From assembly GCA_905182985.1 (NCBI GenBank), contig CAJJDN010000024.1, positions 185,465 through 249,464 on the forward strand: a stretch of 64,000 nucleotides of DNA, read 5' to 3'. Of this stretch, positions 12,327 through 26,114 are shown piece after piece; positions within the stretch are counted from its first letter, which is position 1; the number at the start of each line of letters is the position of its first letter. A program made the translations under genes and the position numbers. The notes below the pieces were generated by a model. The model saw only the letters and a list, made by a program, of their open reading frames with translations, was not told the origin of the DNA and ran no database searches. Source of the stretch: Paramecium sonneborni (Eukaryota; Ciliophora; Oligohymenophorea; Peniculida; Parameciidae).

Positions 12327-13175
12327 ATGAGAGGATTGCTCCTAAAGTTTAAATTTACTGAGCAAATCTCATTATCGTAAACTTTATAAATCAAGAGATT
12401 CTATAAAGAAGCTAAAATTGAGATGGCATTAGGAGTAATCAATTCACATCATTAATGGTTAATCAAGGTATATAAATTTATTTAGATCTTTAGCTGGATG
12501 GGAAAACAGTGAAAACACCTTCAAAGAATGAATTGATTTTACCCACTCCTTAATTAGCTTAATGTATTGCTGATGAATTTAATTCACAAAAGGAATTTGT
12601 GCAATCTAATACAATGCCATTAATGACTTTGGCTAGAAATGCTGTTGATATTGAAGCAGATGAAACAATGAGAGAATTTATGGAACATTCAATAATTAGT
12701 TATTTAGAAAGAGATACTGTATTATTTAGAGAGCATTCTGAATCTGAACTTTATGAGATATAAAGAAATAAATTAGATCCTCAATTAAAATAATTTAATA
12801 GAAAATTTGGTATGCATTTAAAGGTTAATTTTGGTATTGATGTTGAACCTTTAAAATAATATGACTAAATGAGAATTGAAACCATTCTTAATGAATTGAG
12901 TAGTTGGCAAATTGTAAGTTTGGATTCCTAAGTTGGTATACTTTAAATTATAATCAGAAAATCTAAAATCATGTATTTTAGCTTTGTAAATTTGGAACAA
13001 TCATTTAACCATAAAAGAAGCTGTACAATTATCTAGAATTGAAGAAGATTATCAAATTGCCTTAAATGGAAAAATTGAAGGACATCATGATATAGATGAA
13101 AGTACTATTCTTGCTAATATAAATGCTGCCAAACTTTTTACATAATTAATTCAAATCCAAAGTATTACTTATTGA
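12327..13175 (+). CDS. ATP12: ATP synthase F1 assembly factor 2 (ATP12)
   Basis: Mitochondrial chaperone that binds the F1 alpha subunit during assembly of ATP synthase. The 266-residue product starts MRGLLLKFKF, rich in basic and hydrophobic residues as in a targeting peptide, then KRFYKEAKIE, LDGKTVKTPSKNELILPTP, TMPLMTLARNAVDIE and the C-terminal AVQLSRIEEDYQIALNGKIEGHHDID, where the family has SRLEE..Q...WG.VE..HD. Introns are 12468-12493 (26 nt) and 12936-12957 (22 nt). In this protein the conserved Trp-Gly of the C-terminal motif is replaced (Leu-Asn-Gly). Confidence 0.85.
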
Positions 13176-13223
13176 TATTGTGGCTAATTTTATATTCATT
13201 ATAATTTTTATATATAGAATAAA

Positions 13224-14769
13224 ATGTATAACCGTCCAAGTTCCAAAACTAGATATTAATAAGAGGCTACTATTGATTCAATTAATCTTAAAGAGAAATA
13301 ATTATATTTATAATCTAGTAGCATAAGTAAAATAATCTTTACAATAATTTTTATAGATCCATTAACAGGTGCAATATTAAGACCTGATTAATCATACAAT
13401 CAATAACAATATAATAATTCTAATTTTGATAAAAAAATTGCTTTATAAGCTAGCTCTATAAGTATTTTTATTATTAAAATTTAGATCCTCTCACTGGTGC
13501 CCCTCTTGCTAGAAATCCAATTAGTTATCAATCAGAATCTATTTAATAAAAATAATATACACCTTATGGGGTTTAATCAAATTAAGCTGGTTATGCTACA
13601 TCTGCAGGTTAAATTGGATCTGGTGGATCTAATAACAATAATTATAATAATAATGATGCACAATTTCAAAAGAATTTAATTAAGTTTTTTGCTGCTGATG
13701 ATCCTAATCAAATATAACCTAAATAACATACCAAATCTACTAATTCAATTCCTTCTGATCCTTAATTTTAGAAAAATCTTGTTAAATTTTTTGCAGCCGA
13801 TGATCCATCTATGCCTAATAGATCTAATCATAATATTAGATAAACTAATTCTAGATCAAATAATAATTATTAACAATCTATTTAACCCTAATATCAACCA
13901 TAATCAAGAAATCAAAATGATTAATAGTTTTAATAAAATTTAAATAAATTCTTTGCTGCTGATGATCCAACATAAATTAAAAAACCTGTTATGTAAAAAT
14001 AATCAATTATTCAATCATAATAATAATCCTAACCTAAATATTAATAATTTAATGAAGCTCCACCTGATCCTAGATTAGTTAGTGATCCTAATTTTTAAAA
14101 AAATCTTAATAAATTTTTTGCTACTGATGATCCTTCTTAACCAAAAAAATAAGTATCTAAATAATCTTTACAATAATAATAAATCAGTGCAATTGAACAA
14201 AATAAACTTTAAAGATTAGAATAAGATCCTAGATTCTAAAAAAATCTATAACAATTTTTTGGTCTTGATGGAATATCATAACAACATTAAAATGCCTAGT
14301 ATATATTATTTATCATTTATAGATATGGACAAGGAAACATTCAATAATAAAATAAATCTATCAAAGTGCTTGCAATTACTGATAGTAGTTCTATAGCAAG
14401 AAATTAAGTAGCTGCATTTTTTAGAACCAGAGGAATAGATGATTTTGATGTATTTACAAATCCAGGTGGAGTGTTTGGATTATAAAACAATACTGTTTAA
14501 GAATAAAGTTTAAAGTATTATCTTGATACTATGAGTAATGCTTATAATATTAAGGAAATTTATATAGTTTCTGTTCTTGATAACAGCAGTGTAATTTATT
14601 ATATTATTATTTACAGAATGCAAAAATATATACAAGTACAAATGATAAAAGATCTCATTAAATTGCAATCTAAGATCTAAAAACTGTTTTGGAAAATAAA
14701 TTTAATGTTTAATATAAACTACATGGAATCATTATAGATTAAAGAGGAGCATCAGAAAAAGCATTTTGA
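13224..14769 (+). CDS. Five-copy FQKNL/FFAADDP repeat protein
   Basis: A 480-residue protein with four introns (13327-13356, 13462-13484, 14299-14322, 14591-14616); the spliced length is exactly 481 codons. Near the N-terminus the phrase SSINPLTGA occurs twice, each time interrupted by an intron at the same place. Next come five copies of a motif close to FQKNLxKFFAADDP, spaced by Gln/Asn-rich linkers; the last copy is degenerate (FQKNLQQFFGLDG). The C-terminal 125 residues are globular: IKVLAITDSSSIARNQVAAF, then FTNPGGVFGLQNNTVQEQSLKYYLDT and IYIVSVLD. The GG..N..QE.SL.Y pattern loosely resembles the beta-carbonic-anhydrase fold, but the metal-binding Cys/His residues are not evident. Function unknown. 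Confidence 0.75.
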
Positions 14770-14957
14770 AAAATATGTTCAAATTATTATCAATATTAAT
14801 AGCATTTTTTAATTTTTAGGGTAAATTATTAAATCTTTTTTTAACTTTATTCATATTAAATAAGGATAATTATCCTAATCTCATTAAATCATTTTTATTA
14901 TTATTTTAGAATTACTTTTTATTTGAAATATACTCTGTTTTGCAAAATCCTTTTTCA

Positions 14958-15688
14958 TCAAATTTTACGCTATCTTAATACAAATTCTTAAATTTTGATT
15001 AAGTATTTGTATATGTATTATTATTAGATATAAGAACTTAACAATTAAGATTTTCTATTTTTGAATTCTTATCTTTCTGTTTTATACTCATTCACAACAT
15101 TTAAAGTTTAAATTTGACATTATTTTATGAATTCTTATAATTCCTTCATTGAAAACATCTTTTTTTATAATCCTAACTTTTGTAATGATATTTACACATA
15201 CTAATCTAATCTCTAACTTTTTATCTTATCTTGTTCCAATTATTCTTTCAGTTTAAATCTCTCAAACTTATAAATTTCTCATAATCTTAATTACTCTTAT
15301 TAAGATTTTCTTCAACATCTTCCAAAGATAATTACTCAGATATATCATTTGAACACATTCATAAATGAATTGATCGATGATGCAATGATTTTCTTTAATT
15401 ATACTCTTAATATGCTTTAGTTCTATACATTGTTGAAATGCTTTAGATTATATTGTGCAATCTCTAACTTTTTATTTACATTGAATCTATATATTCTTCT
15501 GGTTTTCAATCCTCATTAAAAAATGTGTCTAATCTAAACAATTCCTTTTTCTTAGTTTTGTTACCTGATTCATAATGTTATACTTAAGCATCTAATTTTT
15601 GTTAAATATTTTTATCAAGTTTTTCAACTATTGGCACCAACAAAGTTTAAATTAATTACTATAATATAGGATCAAATTATTGAGACAT
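14958..15688 (-). CDS. Coiled-coil hypothetical protein
   Basis: A spliced reading from ATG 15688 (MSQQFDPILQQL) to TGA 14960-14958. It needs three introns that begin GTTTAG, GTTCAA and GTTTGA (28, 20 and 23 nt, minus strand, near 15534-15507, 15352-15333 and 15270-15248). Removing them leaves exactly 660 bases, 220 codons. The product is Gln/Lys/Glu-rich with long helices (for example LEQDKIKSQRLDQYVQISLQ). The 5' splice sites are GTT rather than the GTA usual in this window, so the model is only moderate. A further 19-nt intron near the end could extend the frame into the neighbouring gene's 3' end. Confidence 0.45.
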
Positions 15689-17210
15689 TTTTTAGAATCT
15701 TAAGTATTGTTGAAATCTTCTTTAATTGTAAAATTATATTTTTCATAATTTCATTGTAAATACTCTAATATTTGTTAAAAAATCACTAAACTTATATATT
15801 TAAAAAACCTTAAAGAAATGAAACTTCCGTATTCTTATTGTTGCATAATTCTAAATTTATTAATTGAATCTAAATTCTCAATAAAAATTAGAAAGTTTTA
15901 GAAATTATGTAAAAATTACTTCTTTAATCATCCAATTAACAATCTTTAAATCATTTATTGATTCTAATATTAATGATAAATATTATTAGCATTTTATTTA
16001 TAAATTAAATTTTACATAGCATTCTATGTGTTTCATGTATTTGATTTAATTTAGTCACTAAACAAATATACATATTAGAAAAAATAGTTCTTCCATTGTT
16101 TTAGAAATGATTTATAAATATATTTTAACAGTTATAATAATGTTTCTAATATTAATTGTTCATAAATAAAAATTATGTAACTTGCAGCATTAACTCAATA
16201 TTAGTATGAAATCAATCTAATAATCTTAAATCAGAAGAAATATCATTTCCAACTAGATTATCATATTATTGGATAAATTAAATTATTAGCATAATCAAAA
16301 AATCCATTAAACATCCAAATTATAATTTGATCCATATTCAACCTTTGAAAATGGAGCCTGAATAATGTTGTTTCTTTTTTATATAAAATCTTCTAATATA
16401 ATCTATTTAACAAAAAATAAATTAAACTTGCTGCTTGGGCAAGTTTATTTTTGAGTAAAAAATTTTATTAATTTTATACTTGATTAAACATATTTCTTTC
16501 TGAATAATATAGACTCTTGAAGAATTTTACATTGTAATTGGAAATCTATTTTTACTGCAAAATGATATAAAAATATAATTCAGATCATCTTCAATAATCA
16601 AATAATTATTTCCTCTTATATATTTAAAAACTTTGATGTAATAAGAAACAAACCCTAAAATTAATATTAATTATGCATTTATAGAGTTTAATAACTATTT
16701 AGTTAAAATTAGTTTGCGATATTTAAAAAAAAAAAAGGGTTAATTTAAATTATTCTGTAAATTATCGAATGAGCCCTTTTTTTCTACAAAAAGTATAATA
16801 ATTGCTAATAAATAATGTTATCAATTAGTTTTAACTTTTACTTGAGATTATTTTCAATAATTTTTTTTGTTCGAAAAATATTGGCTCAATTAACTGAATT
16901 CTTTGACAAAATAAGATTGGGAACTTATTTATAAGTAATTCTAAAGCAAATAAAATGATTTTATTTAAAATTCATAAATCATAACCAAATCATAGCACAA
17001 GAATAGAAAAAGATATTTTGGAAATAGAATGTTTTACAAACTCCAAATTTACTTCTTTATAAGCATTTTAACCTTCTGATTTTAACATATCAATTAATAA
17101 TCTTATAAATAATATTAACTCTTGTATAATTTATCTGTCGAATTCTAAATCTAATGATTTATAATCGCAAAGCAATTTACTTTAATTGAAGATAATTATT
17201 TTAAGATTCT
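15689..17210 (-). other. Unresolved region with coding-like frames
   Basis: About 1.5 kb in which several minus-strand frames look protein-like without giving a complete gene. One frame from about 17170 to 17010 reads KSLDLEFDRQIIQELILF and continues, after two TGA codons, to an open run through 16930-16590. Another, about 16720-16338, contains FKYIRGNNYLIIEDDLNYIF. A plus-strand frame at about 16953-17230 (starting MILFKIHKSQ) overlaps them. With only TGA as stop, random frames of 60-130 codons are common, so none is called. A run of 12 A near 16724 and a run of T near 16781 lie in the middle. Confidence 0.35.
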
Positions 17211-17630
17211 ATGAAATACGCGAAAATTACAGATGAAACACGATTAGCATTCATCGAAAAAGTAAAATAAGGCACTTGTACCATAAAGCAAGCCGCTAAA
17301 TAATTTGGAATAAAATTTTCAACAGGAAAAGCAATCCTATCTCTTTATAAACATGAAGGGAGAGTAGGAAAAAAAGAAAGGAGGACTAGAAGATTGAAAA
17401 AACAAATAGAAGAATAAGAAAAATAAACCTATAAATGTTTAAAGGATGAACCATTTGTAGAAGCTAAATAAGTTTAGGAGGTTTCGAACTGCCAAAACTC
17501 TTCAACTTATTTTCATTCTTATTAACCTTAGTACTACAACTATTAGTAATGGTATTAAACATAAATGTGGTAATAATATATGAATGGACAATCTCCAATG
17601 AATTATTATATTTTTAGAAATATATTTTGA
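17211..17630 (+). CDS. Helix-turn-helix DNA-binding protein
   Basis: A 139-residue intronless protein. Residues 8-60 form a helix-turn-helix of the homeodomain-like or transposase-N-terminal type: TRLAFIEKVKQGTCTIKQAA, then KQFGIKFSTGKAILSLYKHE and GRVGKKERRTRR with a basic tail. The pattern 'G..TIKQAAK.FGI..STGK.I...Y..EGRV' is the usual spacing of such domains. The rest is Gln/Tyr-rich (PQYYNYQQWYQTQMWQQY) and probably disordered. It is likely a sequence-specific DNA-binding regulator, or a domesticated transposase-derived HTH; no catalytic domain is present. Base composition is slightly richer in GC than the surroundings. Confidence 0.65.
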
Positions 17631-17841
17631 TTATTCATTAATATTATATCATTTGAAAGATTTTATAATAATTTATATAAAATACATGATTTTTACTAAA
17701 GTTTTTATTATGCAAACTAATTGTCAACATTAAAGAGAATCACTTGAAAAAGTTTAGAATTTATAATTAAATAAATTGAAATACAATAATAATAATTATA
17801 ATTTCAATATTTTGATCACATTTTTCTTATCTCTAAAATAA

Positions 17842-18935
17842 TCAATTATGAAGTATTTCAAATGCTTACACACCGTTTTAAAATTATCGAAATTACTCGA
17901 ATTAAAAGAATCTCTTGATAACTGGTTAAACATCTTCCACATTGAAAATTTCTCTCTCTAGAAACTAAGATAAAATTATCAGTTCTTAGTCTGTTTTGCT
18001 ATCTAAAAAAGGTATAATTGGTATTCCGTTAAAAGGTTAGGGACTTTATATAAATCATATTCTACATAAAACATTGGGGATTATTGTCAATTAATATAAT
18101 TTTCGTTAAATCACCACTAATTATATTTATATCTTTTGTTTAGGTATTGTCTTTCAATACAGTACAATGATCTCGAAAAAATATTCCTTAAAAGTATTCT
18201 TTCTAAGGATCAAGAATTTATGCAATCTTATTGAAATTATTGATTAATATTTACAATTTTAGCATATTTTAAATTGGAAGAAGTAAAAATGAATAAATTA
18301 GCATGCTTACTCACCAGTTATAAAAATTATTAGCTATAGGGTCTAATAAAAGCTCCAAATTGAAGATTTTAAAAATCATATCTTTTATTTGGTTATAACT
18401 CTTCAGAATGCACAAGTGTTTCATCTAAATCTATTGCTATTGAATATTTTTTAGATAAAATAAGATTAGGCATTTATTTTTTAGAATTAAAAATTTAAGT
18501 ATTGCAAGTGACATTTTTATAGATTTGGTTTAGTTAATCTAAACACATTTATTTTAAATTTTAAGAATATTTATCTTTACTTAGAATTTCTTTAATTCCT
18601 CCTATGAAATAATTTTTATAATAAATTTCATTTCTTAATTAATTAACAAATTGATATTATTTGCAGACTGTATGTGCTCTATTAGATTAAATTTAGCTTT
18701 TTTCTTTATTACTTTAAGTAAATTTATTTGAATAATTATATGAAACATCATTTTTTATTTAAAACTCTGATATACTATCATTTTTAAATTGACTAATTGT
18801 CTTTAAAGTGTTAATTGATCCTATTTACTTAAAGGTTTTTGAATTTTCTTCTAGTGGCTATATTTATCTTTTAAAAATTTACTTTGTTTATTAATTATGG
18901 TAAATATAAGTTAGTACATTATTCTTATTTTTCAT
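17842..18935 (-). CDS. NIF/CTD-type HAD phosphatase
   Basis: A protein phosphatase of the FCP1/SCP (NIF) family, which typically removes phosphate from Ser in target proteins such as the RNA polymerase II tail. The catalytic HAD motif is AIDLDETLVHSE (DxDxT). Downstream are FGAFIRPYSQQFLQLV, LFIFTSSNLKYAKI (family: VVFTASxxxYA), FFRDHCTVL, IISGDLTKIILIDNNPQCF and NGIPIIPFLDSKTDQELIILS, the complete family order. Introns are 18254-18227 (28 nt) and 18065-18044 (22 nt). I chose ATG 18935 because an in-frame TGA sits just upstream; this gives 347 residues with a Ser/Asn-rich N-terminal extension of about 155 residues. ATG 18473 directly before the domain is an alternative start. Confidence 0.85.
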
Positions 18936-20085
18936 TTCTTTAATTCATTTTCTTTTCAATATTTAATTAAATGATTGTAAATTTTATATAAATCTAAGTA
19001 AATAAACCTAGATTTAAGTTTGTCTGTTAAGAATTTAAAACAAATAGAAACTAACAAAGTATTAATCGAAATTTTCACTTTACATTTTTTAGTAGTTTTA
19101 TAAATAAATGTATGAAATTGTTATAAATAAACAAACTCTATATTAATTAAATACAATAATTCACTTAATAAATCTCACTTAACAATTTTCTATTCATCGT
19201 AAGAATAATATTTTATATTTTGATATAAAATACTTTTCTTTTTTTTATAATTTATTTTTTGGGCATACCAATGATGATAAAAGAACAAAATTTTGCTTTT
19301 TAATTTGTTTTTGTTTTTTTAATCTTGTTATCATAAACAAGCAACAACAAATAAACTATTTCAATCCCAAAGAATAATTTTTTTAATTTTAATTATTTTT
19401 TTAATTTAATCAAAATTTGGTGAAGAAAATTATAATAATTTGTATATAAGGCTGGATTTACTATCTAAAAATAATGAAGCATATTTTATAAAATAAATTA
19501 TTTTGTTTACATAAATATGTGGGAATATGGCAAATCAATATATTTCTTCTATTCAGATTACTCAAGACGACAATGAGGAGAATAATTTTTTTGATTCACG
19601 TTTATTTCAAATAAATTATAAGAATGAACATAAATTCCTAAAAAATATTTCTAATTTTTTCCTTTTTTATTTTTCATTTAATAAATTTACTTATAATTGA
19701 TCTAAATTTTATTTTGATTTACTTATTTATTTAGCTAAGTAATTTTCTCAGATGATAAATTTTTTTTTAGATATTATTATTTTTTAACAAGAGCAAATTA
19801 ATATAATTTGATAATCATCAACATATTCTCTAAATCGTATTTTGGATTAGAAATAAAGTGATGAAGCAAATAAATTAAAAATTAATAAAAGAAACATCAA
19901 TTCGGATAAATTTGTTTTATATCTATAAAATTGGAAAGGAGTGATTTTTTAAATAAATTAAACTGGAGCTTTTAATTTTAGGTTCAATAATTGTTCTTTA
20001 TTTAGTATCTACTATCAGTAGAAATACAATATTTAAAAATTAATTCCTTTGAATCGTATAAGATTAAAAATAATAAAAAAAATTA
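18936..20085. other. Mostly non-coding, one small open frame
   Basis: AT-rich DNA between divergent neighbours. The one notable frame is 19527-19700 (+): 57 residues, starting MANQYISSIQITQDDNEENN, acidic at the start and Phe-rich at the end. It could be an exon of a gene whose rest I cannot follow. The stretch 18960-19500 has many homopolymer T runs and no coding signal. Confidence 0.4.
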
Positions 20086-20313
20086 ATGGGGTGTTCTGTC
20101 ACAAAAACTAAAGTAGAGTAGAACCTATAGGCATCTACAAAAGATAAATTCGAATAATATTTGTTGACTCAAAGCTTGATGCATTCACCGCCAATACCAA
20201 GAGGCAAATAATTTTCAATCGAAAAGAACCCAATTATTTAAAGAAGAAGATTAATGTCTTAACAAAAGACGAGAACTCGTTCAGAGATTGACAAATAGAC
20301 TTCTTCTGTTTGA
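20086..20313 (+). CDS. Small protein with N-myristoylation-like start
   Basis: A 75-residue intronless frame from ATG 20086 to TGA 20311-20313. It starts MGCSVTKTK: Gly2, Cys3 and Ser/Thr at position 5 to 6 fit N-myristoylation plus palmitoylation. The rest is polar and basic with Ser/Pro (LMHSPPIPRGKQFSIE) and ends RTRSEIDKQTSSV. The local GC content is clearly higher than the flanks, which supports coding. Perhaps a small membrane-tethered adaptor; no family recognised. Confidence 0.55.
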
Positions 20314-20763
20314 TTTAAATAATCTATTTTCTACCATAATTCAATCTATATTTTTAGAAAATTCAAAATCATATCAATTCTGCTTCTTTGTTTATTTTTT
20401 TCATATTTAATGATTGATTAGTTTGGAAAAGCATAAGTACTTTAGTAAGTTTATATTATAAATAGCTCTATTTATATACAAATTGGTTATCTACATTAAA
20501 ACAAATTATCGAATATCTATGAATTATATAAATCAAGAAAATCAACATCAATATGGCTTTTTAACAGAAAATCAGATTGCCTAAAATATTTATAAATTCG
20601 TTTTTATAAAATTAGTCATCAAAATTAAAAATTTGTATAGTAAATGATTTTTGTTTTATCTCAATCGTTGGGAATTCCATTAAATACATTAATTTTTTAA
20701 AACCTTATTTAAACAAAGTTATTAAAGAAATGGATTTGGATTTGTTTTAAAAAAATAAAAATT
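20314..20763. other. Intergenic
   Basis: AT-rich. It holds only a 42-residue open frame at 20519-20647 (+), starting MNYINQENQHQYGF, too short to call without support. Confidence 0.5.
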
Positions 20764-21244
20764 TCAAATTATATATAGTTCTTGATATCCATAAGTCGGA
20801 TCTAGTTTTCTTGCATAGATAGTTTCTAAGTGTTCAAGTAAAACAATTTCAGCTGTTGTATATATGATGCATTCATTATCATAAAATGGTAAATGTCCTC
20901 CAATCATTTTTCCTTCTGAGTCTGATAAACTAATATGAACATGTTAACCATAAACGCTAATTGTACCAACTAATGAAACAATTTCAAAATGGCCATTAAT
21001 TTCCTTAAATTCAGGTTGATTTGCAAATCTGATTGAGCATTTCAACAAAGACTTATAATTAATATTTAAATAATACTCCAACACAAGTTGATATTGAAGC
21101 AGCCTTTATTTAATTGATTTCAATGTATAATTGCAATTCTTTAACGATATTTTAATTTGGATGGAATCTCAAAGAATGTGATCTAATTTAGCTCACAGGA
21201 TGTGATTAAATAATTGCTAACAATAAGGCAAATATAATTATCAT
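20764..21244 (-). CDS. PPC (DUF296) domain protein with signal peptide
   Basis: The PPC domain is known from plant AT-hook proteins and as a stand-alone trimeric protein in prokaryotes. This 151-residue product starts MIIIFALLLAIIQSHP, a good signal peptide, and the rest is one PPC domain: HSLRFHPNQNIVKELQLYIE, AASISTCVGSLLKCSIRF, then GHFEIVSLVGTISVYGQHVH, ISLSDSEGKMIGGHL, TTAEIVLLE and DPTYGYQELYI, all matching the family (G.FEIVSL.GT; HLH..L.D..G...GGHL; TAE). One 25-nt intron at 21076-21052. No AT-hook or nuclear signal is seen, so the protein is probably in the secretory pathway or outside the cell. Confidence 0.85.
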
Positions 21245-21446
21245 TTACTAATTTTTATAATGTATAGAAAAAAAAATATATAAATAATCTCTATTTTAGG
21301 ATTAATCTATTTATAATTGTAGAATAGTTAAAAATAAGAAACAATATATATTTAGATGATTATTTTTTATAAATATGTAAGGATTTATGTATTACTTAGT
21401 GTAATTTAACAATCATTAGAATTTTACATTAATAAAAATAACAAAG

Positions 21447-22414
21447 ATGAGGTATAAATTTTTAAAACCAAACAAAAGAGTGATATCATACAATAGAAAT
21501 TAAGTCTAATAGATGTTAATAATTTGTGTTCTGGCCATTTTTGTATCATTAACATTTCTTATTCTTTCTTAAAGTAATAATTTAGAATACAATCCCAATG
21601 ATTATATAGTAATAAGGAAAATAGAAAGAGATAATAAAGTACATTTAGAAACTCAAGTATCTGAGATGATTATTATTAAGGGATTACATTTTCTAAATTG
21701 TTCATATCTTGTTGAATCATGTGGATAGAATGAGAATTCAGAAATTCATTATGTAAATTTGGAATTATAAACAACAATCAAAAATAGAGTGATTTTGGAT
21801 GATATTTATTAAGTATAAGGAGTAGATGTAATAGATGGAAAAATATTTCATTTAACAAGAAGGGAGAAAATGATGTAAGAGAATTTCTAAAATTAGTTTT
21901 CTGAGAGATATTGAAACTCTTGAAGAATTAGAAAATAGAAAGTTGAATTTGGATATAAAGGAGAGTAGAGGGATTTCACATTCTTATAATAAGAATAATA
22001 CATTAGAAATTTATATAACGGATGGAACAGACAAAATATTCATTTTAGACTCAGACTTACTTCTGAAATAAATAATTAAAGTTCAATTTAATAATGGTTC
22101 TTCAGTGTAAAGCTTGAGTGAAATCGAATTTGCTAATGAAGTTTTATATGCAAGCACTGATTTATATCCTATCATTTTAGCAATTAATCTAACAGATGGT
22201 TATGTGTATATATTTTATCAGTAATGTTTTTTAGGAAAAATTATTATGATTTTTCTTAACTAATAGATTTTTCATTAGATAAAGTTATAAGTAGTTTTGT
22301 ATGTGGAATAGCATACAAATAAGAAGACGATCTGTAAATAATTAAAAAAATACATATAGATTTTGGATAAGTGGAAAGAATTGGCCATTTTTTTGGGAAG
22401 TGGAATTAAATTGA
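21447..22414 (+). CDS. Glutaminyl-peptide cyclotransferase (plant type)
   Basis: Converts N-terminal Gln of peptides to pyroglutamate. The product has 296 residues. An N-terminal anchor LIICVLAIFVSLTFLIL (about residues 24-40) predicts a type II membrane or secretory protein. The five-bladed propeller family motifs follow: IIKGLHFLNCSYLVESCGQ (family FTQGL...L.ESTG), FHLTRRE, LEIYITDGTDKIFILDSDLL, SLSEIEFANEVLYAS (family LNELE...G.VYAN) and CGIAYKQEDDLFWISGKNWP near the end (family NGIAYD....F.TGK.W). Introns: 21875-21896, 22206-22234, 22334-22359. The glutamate of ELE is conserved as SEIE. Confidence 0.82.
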
Positions 22415-22458
22415 TAAATATTAATTTTTCTAATATTATATAGCGATAGTTAAAAGAA

Positions 22459-24095
<1,637 letters not shown>

Positions 24096-24167
24096 TTTCT
24101 ATTTATTTATAAGACTTATATATTATATTTTATTAACTTTTATTTTTAGTTTATTATTTTATAAATT

Positions 24168-25604
24168 TCAATGACTTAATGAATATTATAAATTTAATAA
24201 CTACTATTATGTATAATGGAGATTCGTTATTACTTCATTTTTCTCTATTATTGCATTCTATAGCTATCTTTATAATATTGCACTATTTGTTATATGCTAG
24301 TTTATTGAATATACCAAACCATCATTCTCGCTTTTTAATTAATAATATCTTTTAACTAAGTTCTTATAATTTACTCTTAATGTTTCAGTATCATTAGTCT
24401 TATCCAAAATAAAAGTATTTTATTCCAACAATCTCATATTCTCATCTCCATACTCAGATAATTTATTTAAAAGTCTTTATTATTCCAACTCTTTCTTTTT
24501 GAATTCATTATTTACATTTTATAATTCATCTAATTATTTTTATAATTATTAGATTCTCTCTATATATTCACTCCTCTCTTTCTCTAAAAGATTTTATTAT
24601 AATTTATAAGATGAATCCAATTATTAGATTTATTATTTTTAATTCTTCAACTCTTCACCTAATTTAGAGTTTTCTTAAACTAATTATTAACACAATCTAT
24701 TTTTTTATTAATATAATGTATCAATATCAACTAATTCCTATTCTAATTTTTAATATCTTATTAATTTTCCATTTAAAATTTCAATTTCTAATTCTTATTT
24801 TAAATTGATTTCTTATTATTAACTAAGTTTCTTGGATTTAATTTCGCATTCATTGGTTAAATCTTCTATTTTTTTTTTATATGAATCTGAAATTGAATTT
24901 TATGTTTCTATTTCTCTTCTATATTGTTTTTGAATAAGATTAATTTCATCGTCAATTTTCTTTTAATTAATAAGTTCTAAATGTTTGGCTTAACTATCAA
25001 TATCAAATTGATGTTTTTCTTTTAAAGAGTTTAATAATGAATACAATCCTTCATTTTAAATTAATAGTTCTGATGCATTTAATTTGAGATTATCTAGATC
25101 TTTTTAGCAATCAACAAATTTTTATTAGACTTCTTAATAATTTTTTTTAAGAGTATTATTTTCGTTGTTTAATAATTTGTTTTATTTTTCAAGTTGATCA
25201 CAGTATTATTTAGTTTCATATTATTCTTATTCTTTGAATACATTGCTTTGCATTTTTTGAACTTAATATTGTAATTCTTGATACTTCTTTTTAATAATTT
25301 CACTATCATTGTATTATATCTATAAATCATATTACAATTAGTCAATAATATTAAGTAAGAAGCGTATTTCACCTTATGGATCTTTAATTTAAATATCTTC
25401 TTTATCAAATGGATAATGTTCTAATGATGATGAAGCATTAGCAGGAGATTGATGAATAACAGGAGATTGATGAAATTTATGAAATCTAGGACTGGTGCTA
25501 ATTTTATAACTACATTCTTGAGAGGAATTTAATAGTTCATTTTCATACTTTCCTTTCTTACTACCATATTGTTAAAGCTTTTCAATAAGTTATGATTCAC
25601 TCAT
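24168..25604 (-). CDS. Long coiled-coil protein
   Basis: Intronless frame of exactly 479 codons from ATG 25604 to TGA 24170-24168. After about 60 residues rich in Ser/His (FHKFHQSPVIHQSPANASSS, two HQSP copies) it is almost entirely coiled coil with Gln, Glu, Lys and Leu heptads (for example KKKIEDLTNECEIKSKKLSQ). Very many Gln are TAA or TAG. It is likely a structural or scaffolding protein of the cortex, basal body or vesicles; the sequence gives no more. Its 3' end faces that of the CDPK, 72 bp apart. Confidence 0.8.
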
Positions 25605-26114
25605 GTCAGTTAATTAATATAATTATAGAAGTGAAGAAATTGAAATACGTAAGGAAAATAATAATAAAAAAGAAATTCAAAAGGTTGTTCCTTATGAATC
25701 GATTTGTCTTATATTAATAATTTCTTATCAATTGAGCATCTTTACATTAATCTATTTTCATTATATATTTTAACAAACTATTAATCTTATTTCCATTATA
25801 TTCTTAAATATATATCATTAGGCCCATTCAAAAATGCATGAATATTATTTATTAAAAAATTCTTCTTCTTTATTTTATACCATTACAATATTCCCCTTCA
25901 TAAATTTAACAATGCTATCAAATGTCTTGAGATTTATTATTCATTCAATTAACTTTATATGTGATATGTATCTATTGTATTTGTTTTTTTTCTAATAATA
26001 TATTAATTGATTTAGTTTAAGTAAACAATTACAAACATACAAGAAACTTATATTTAATATTTAATTATTATTTTTATATAAAAAAAAATAAAGTGATATT
26101 TTATATAAATCACA
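25605..26114. other. Intergenic between divergent genes
   Basis: AT-rich promoter region between the coiled-coil gene (-) and the MORN gene (+). No RNA gene or repeat seen. Confidence 0.55.
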
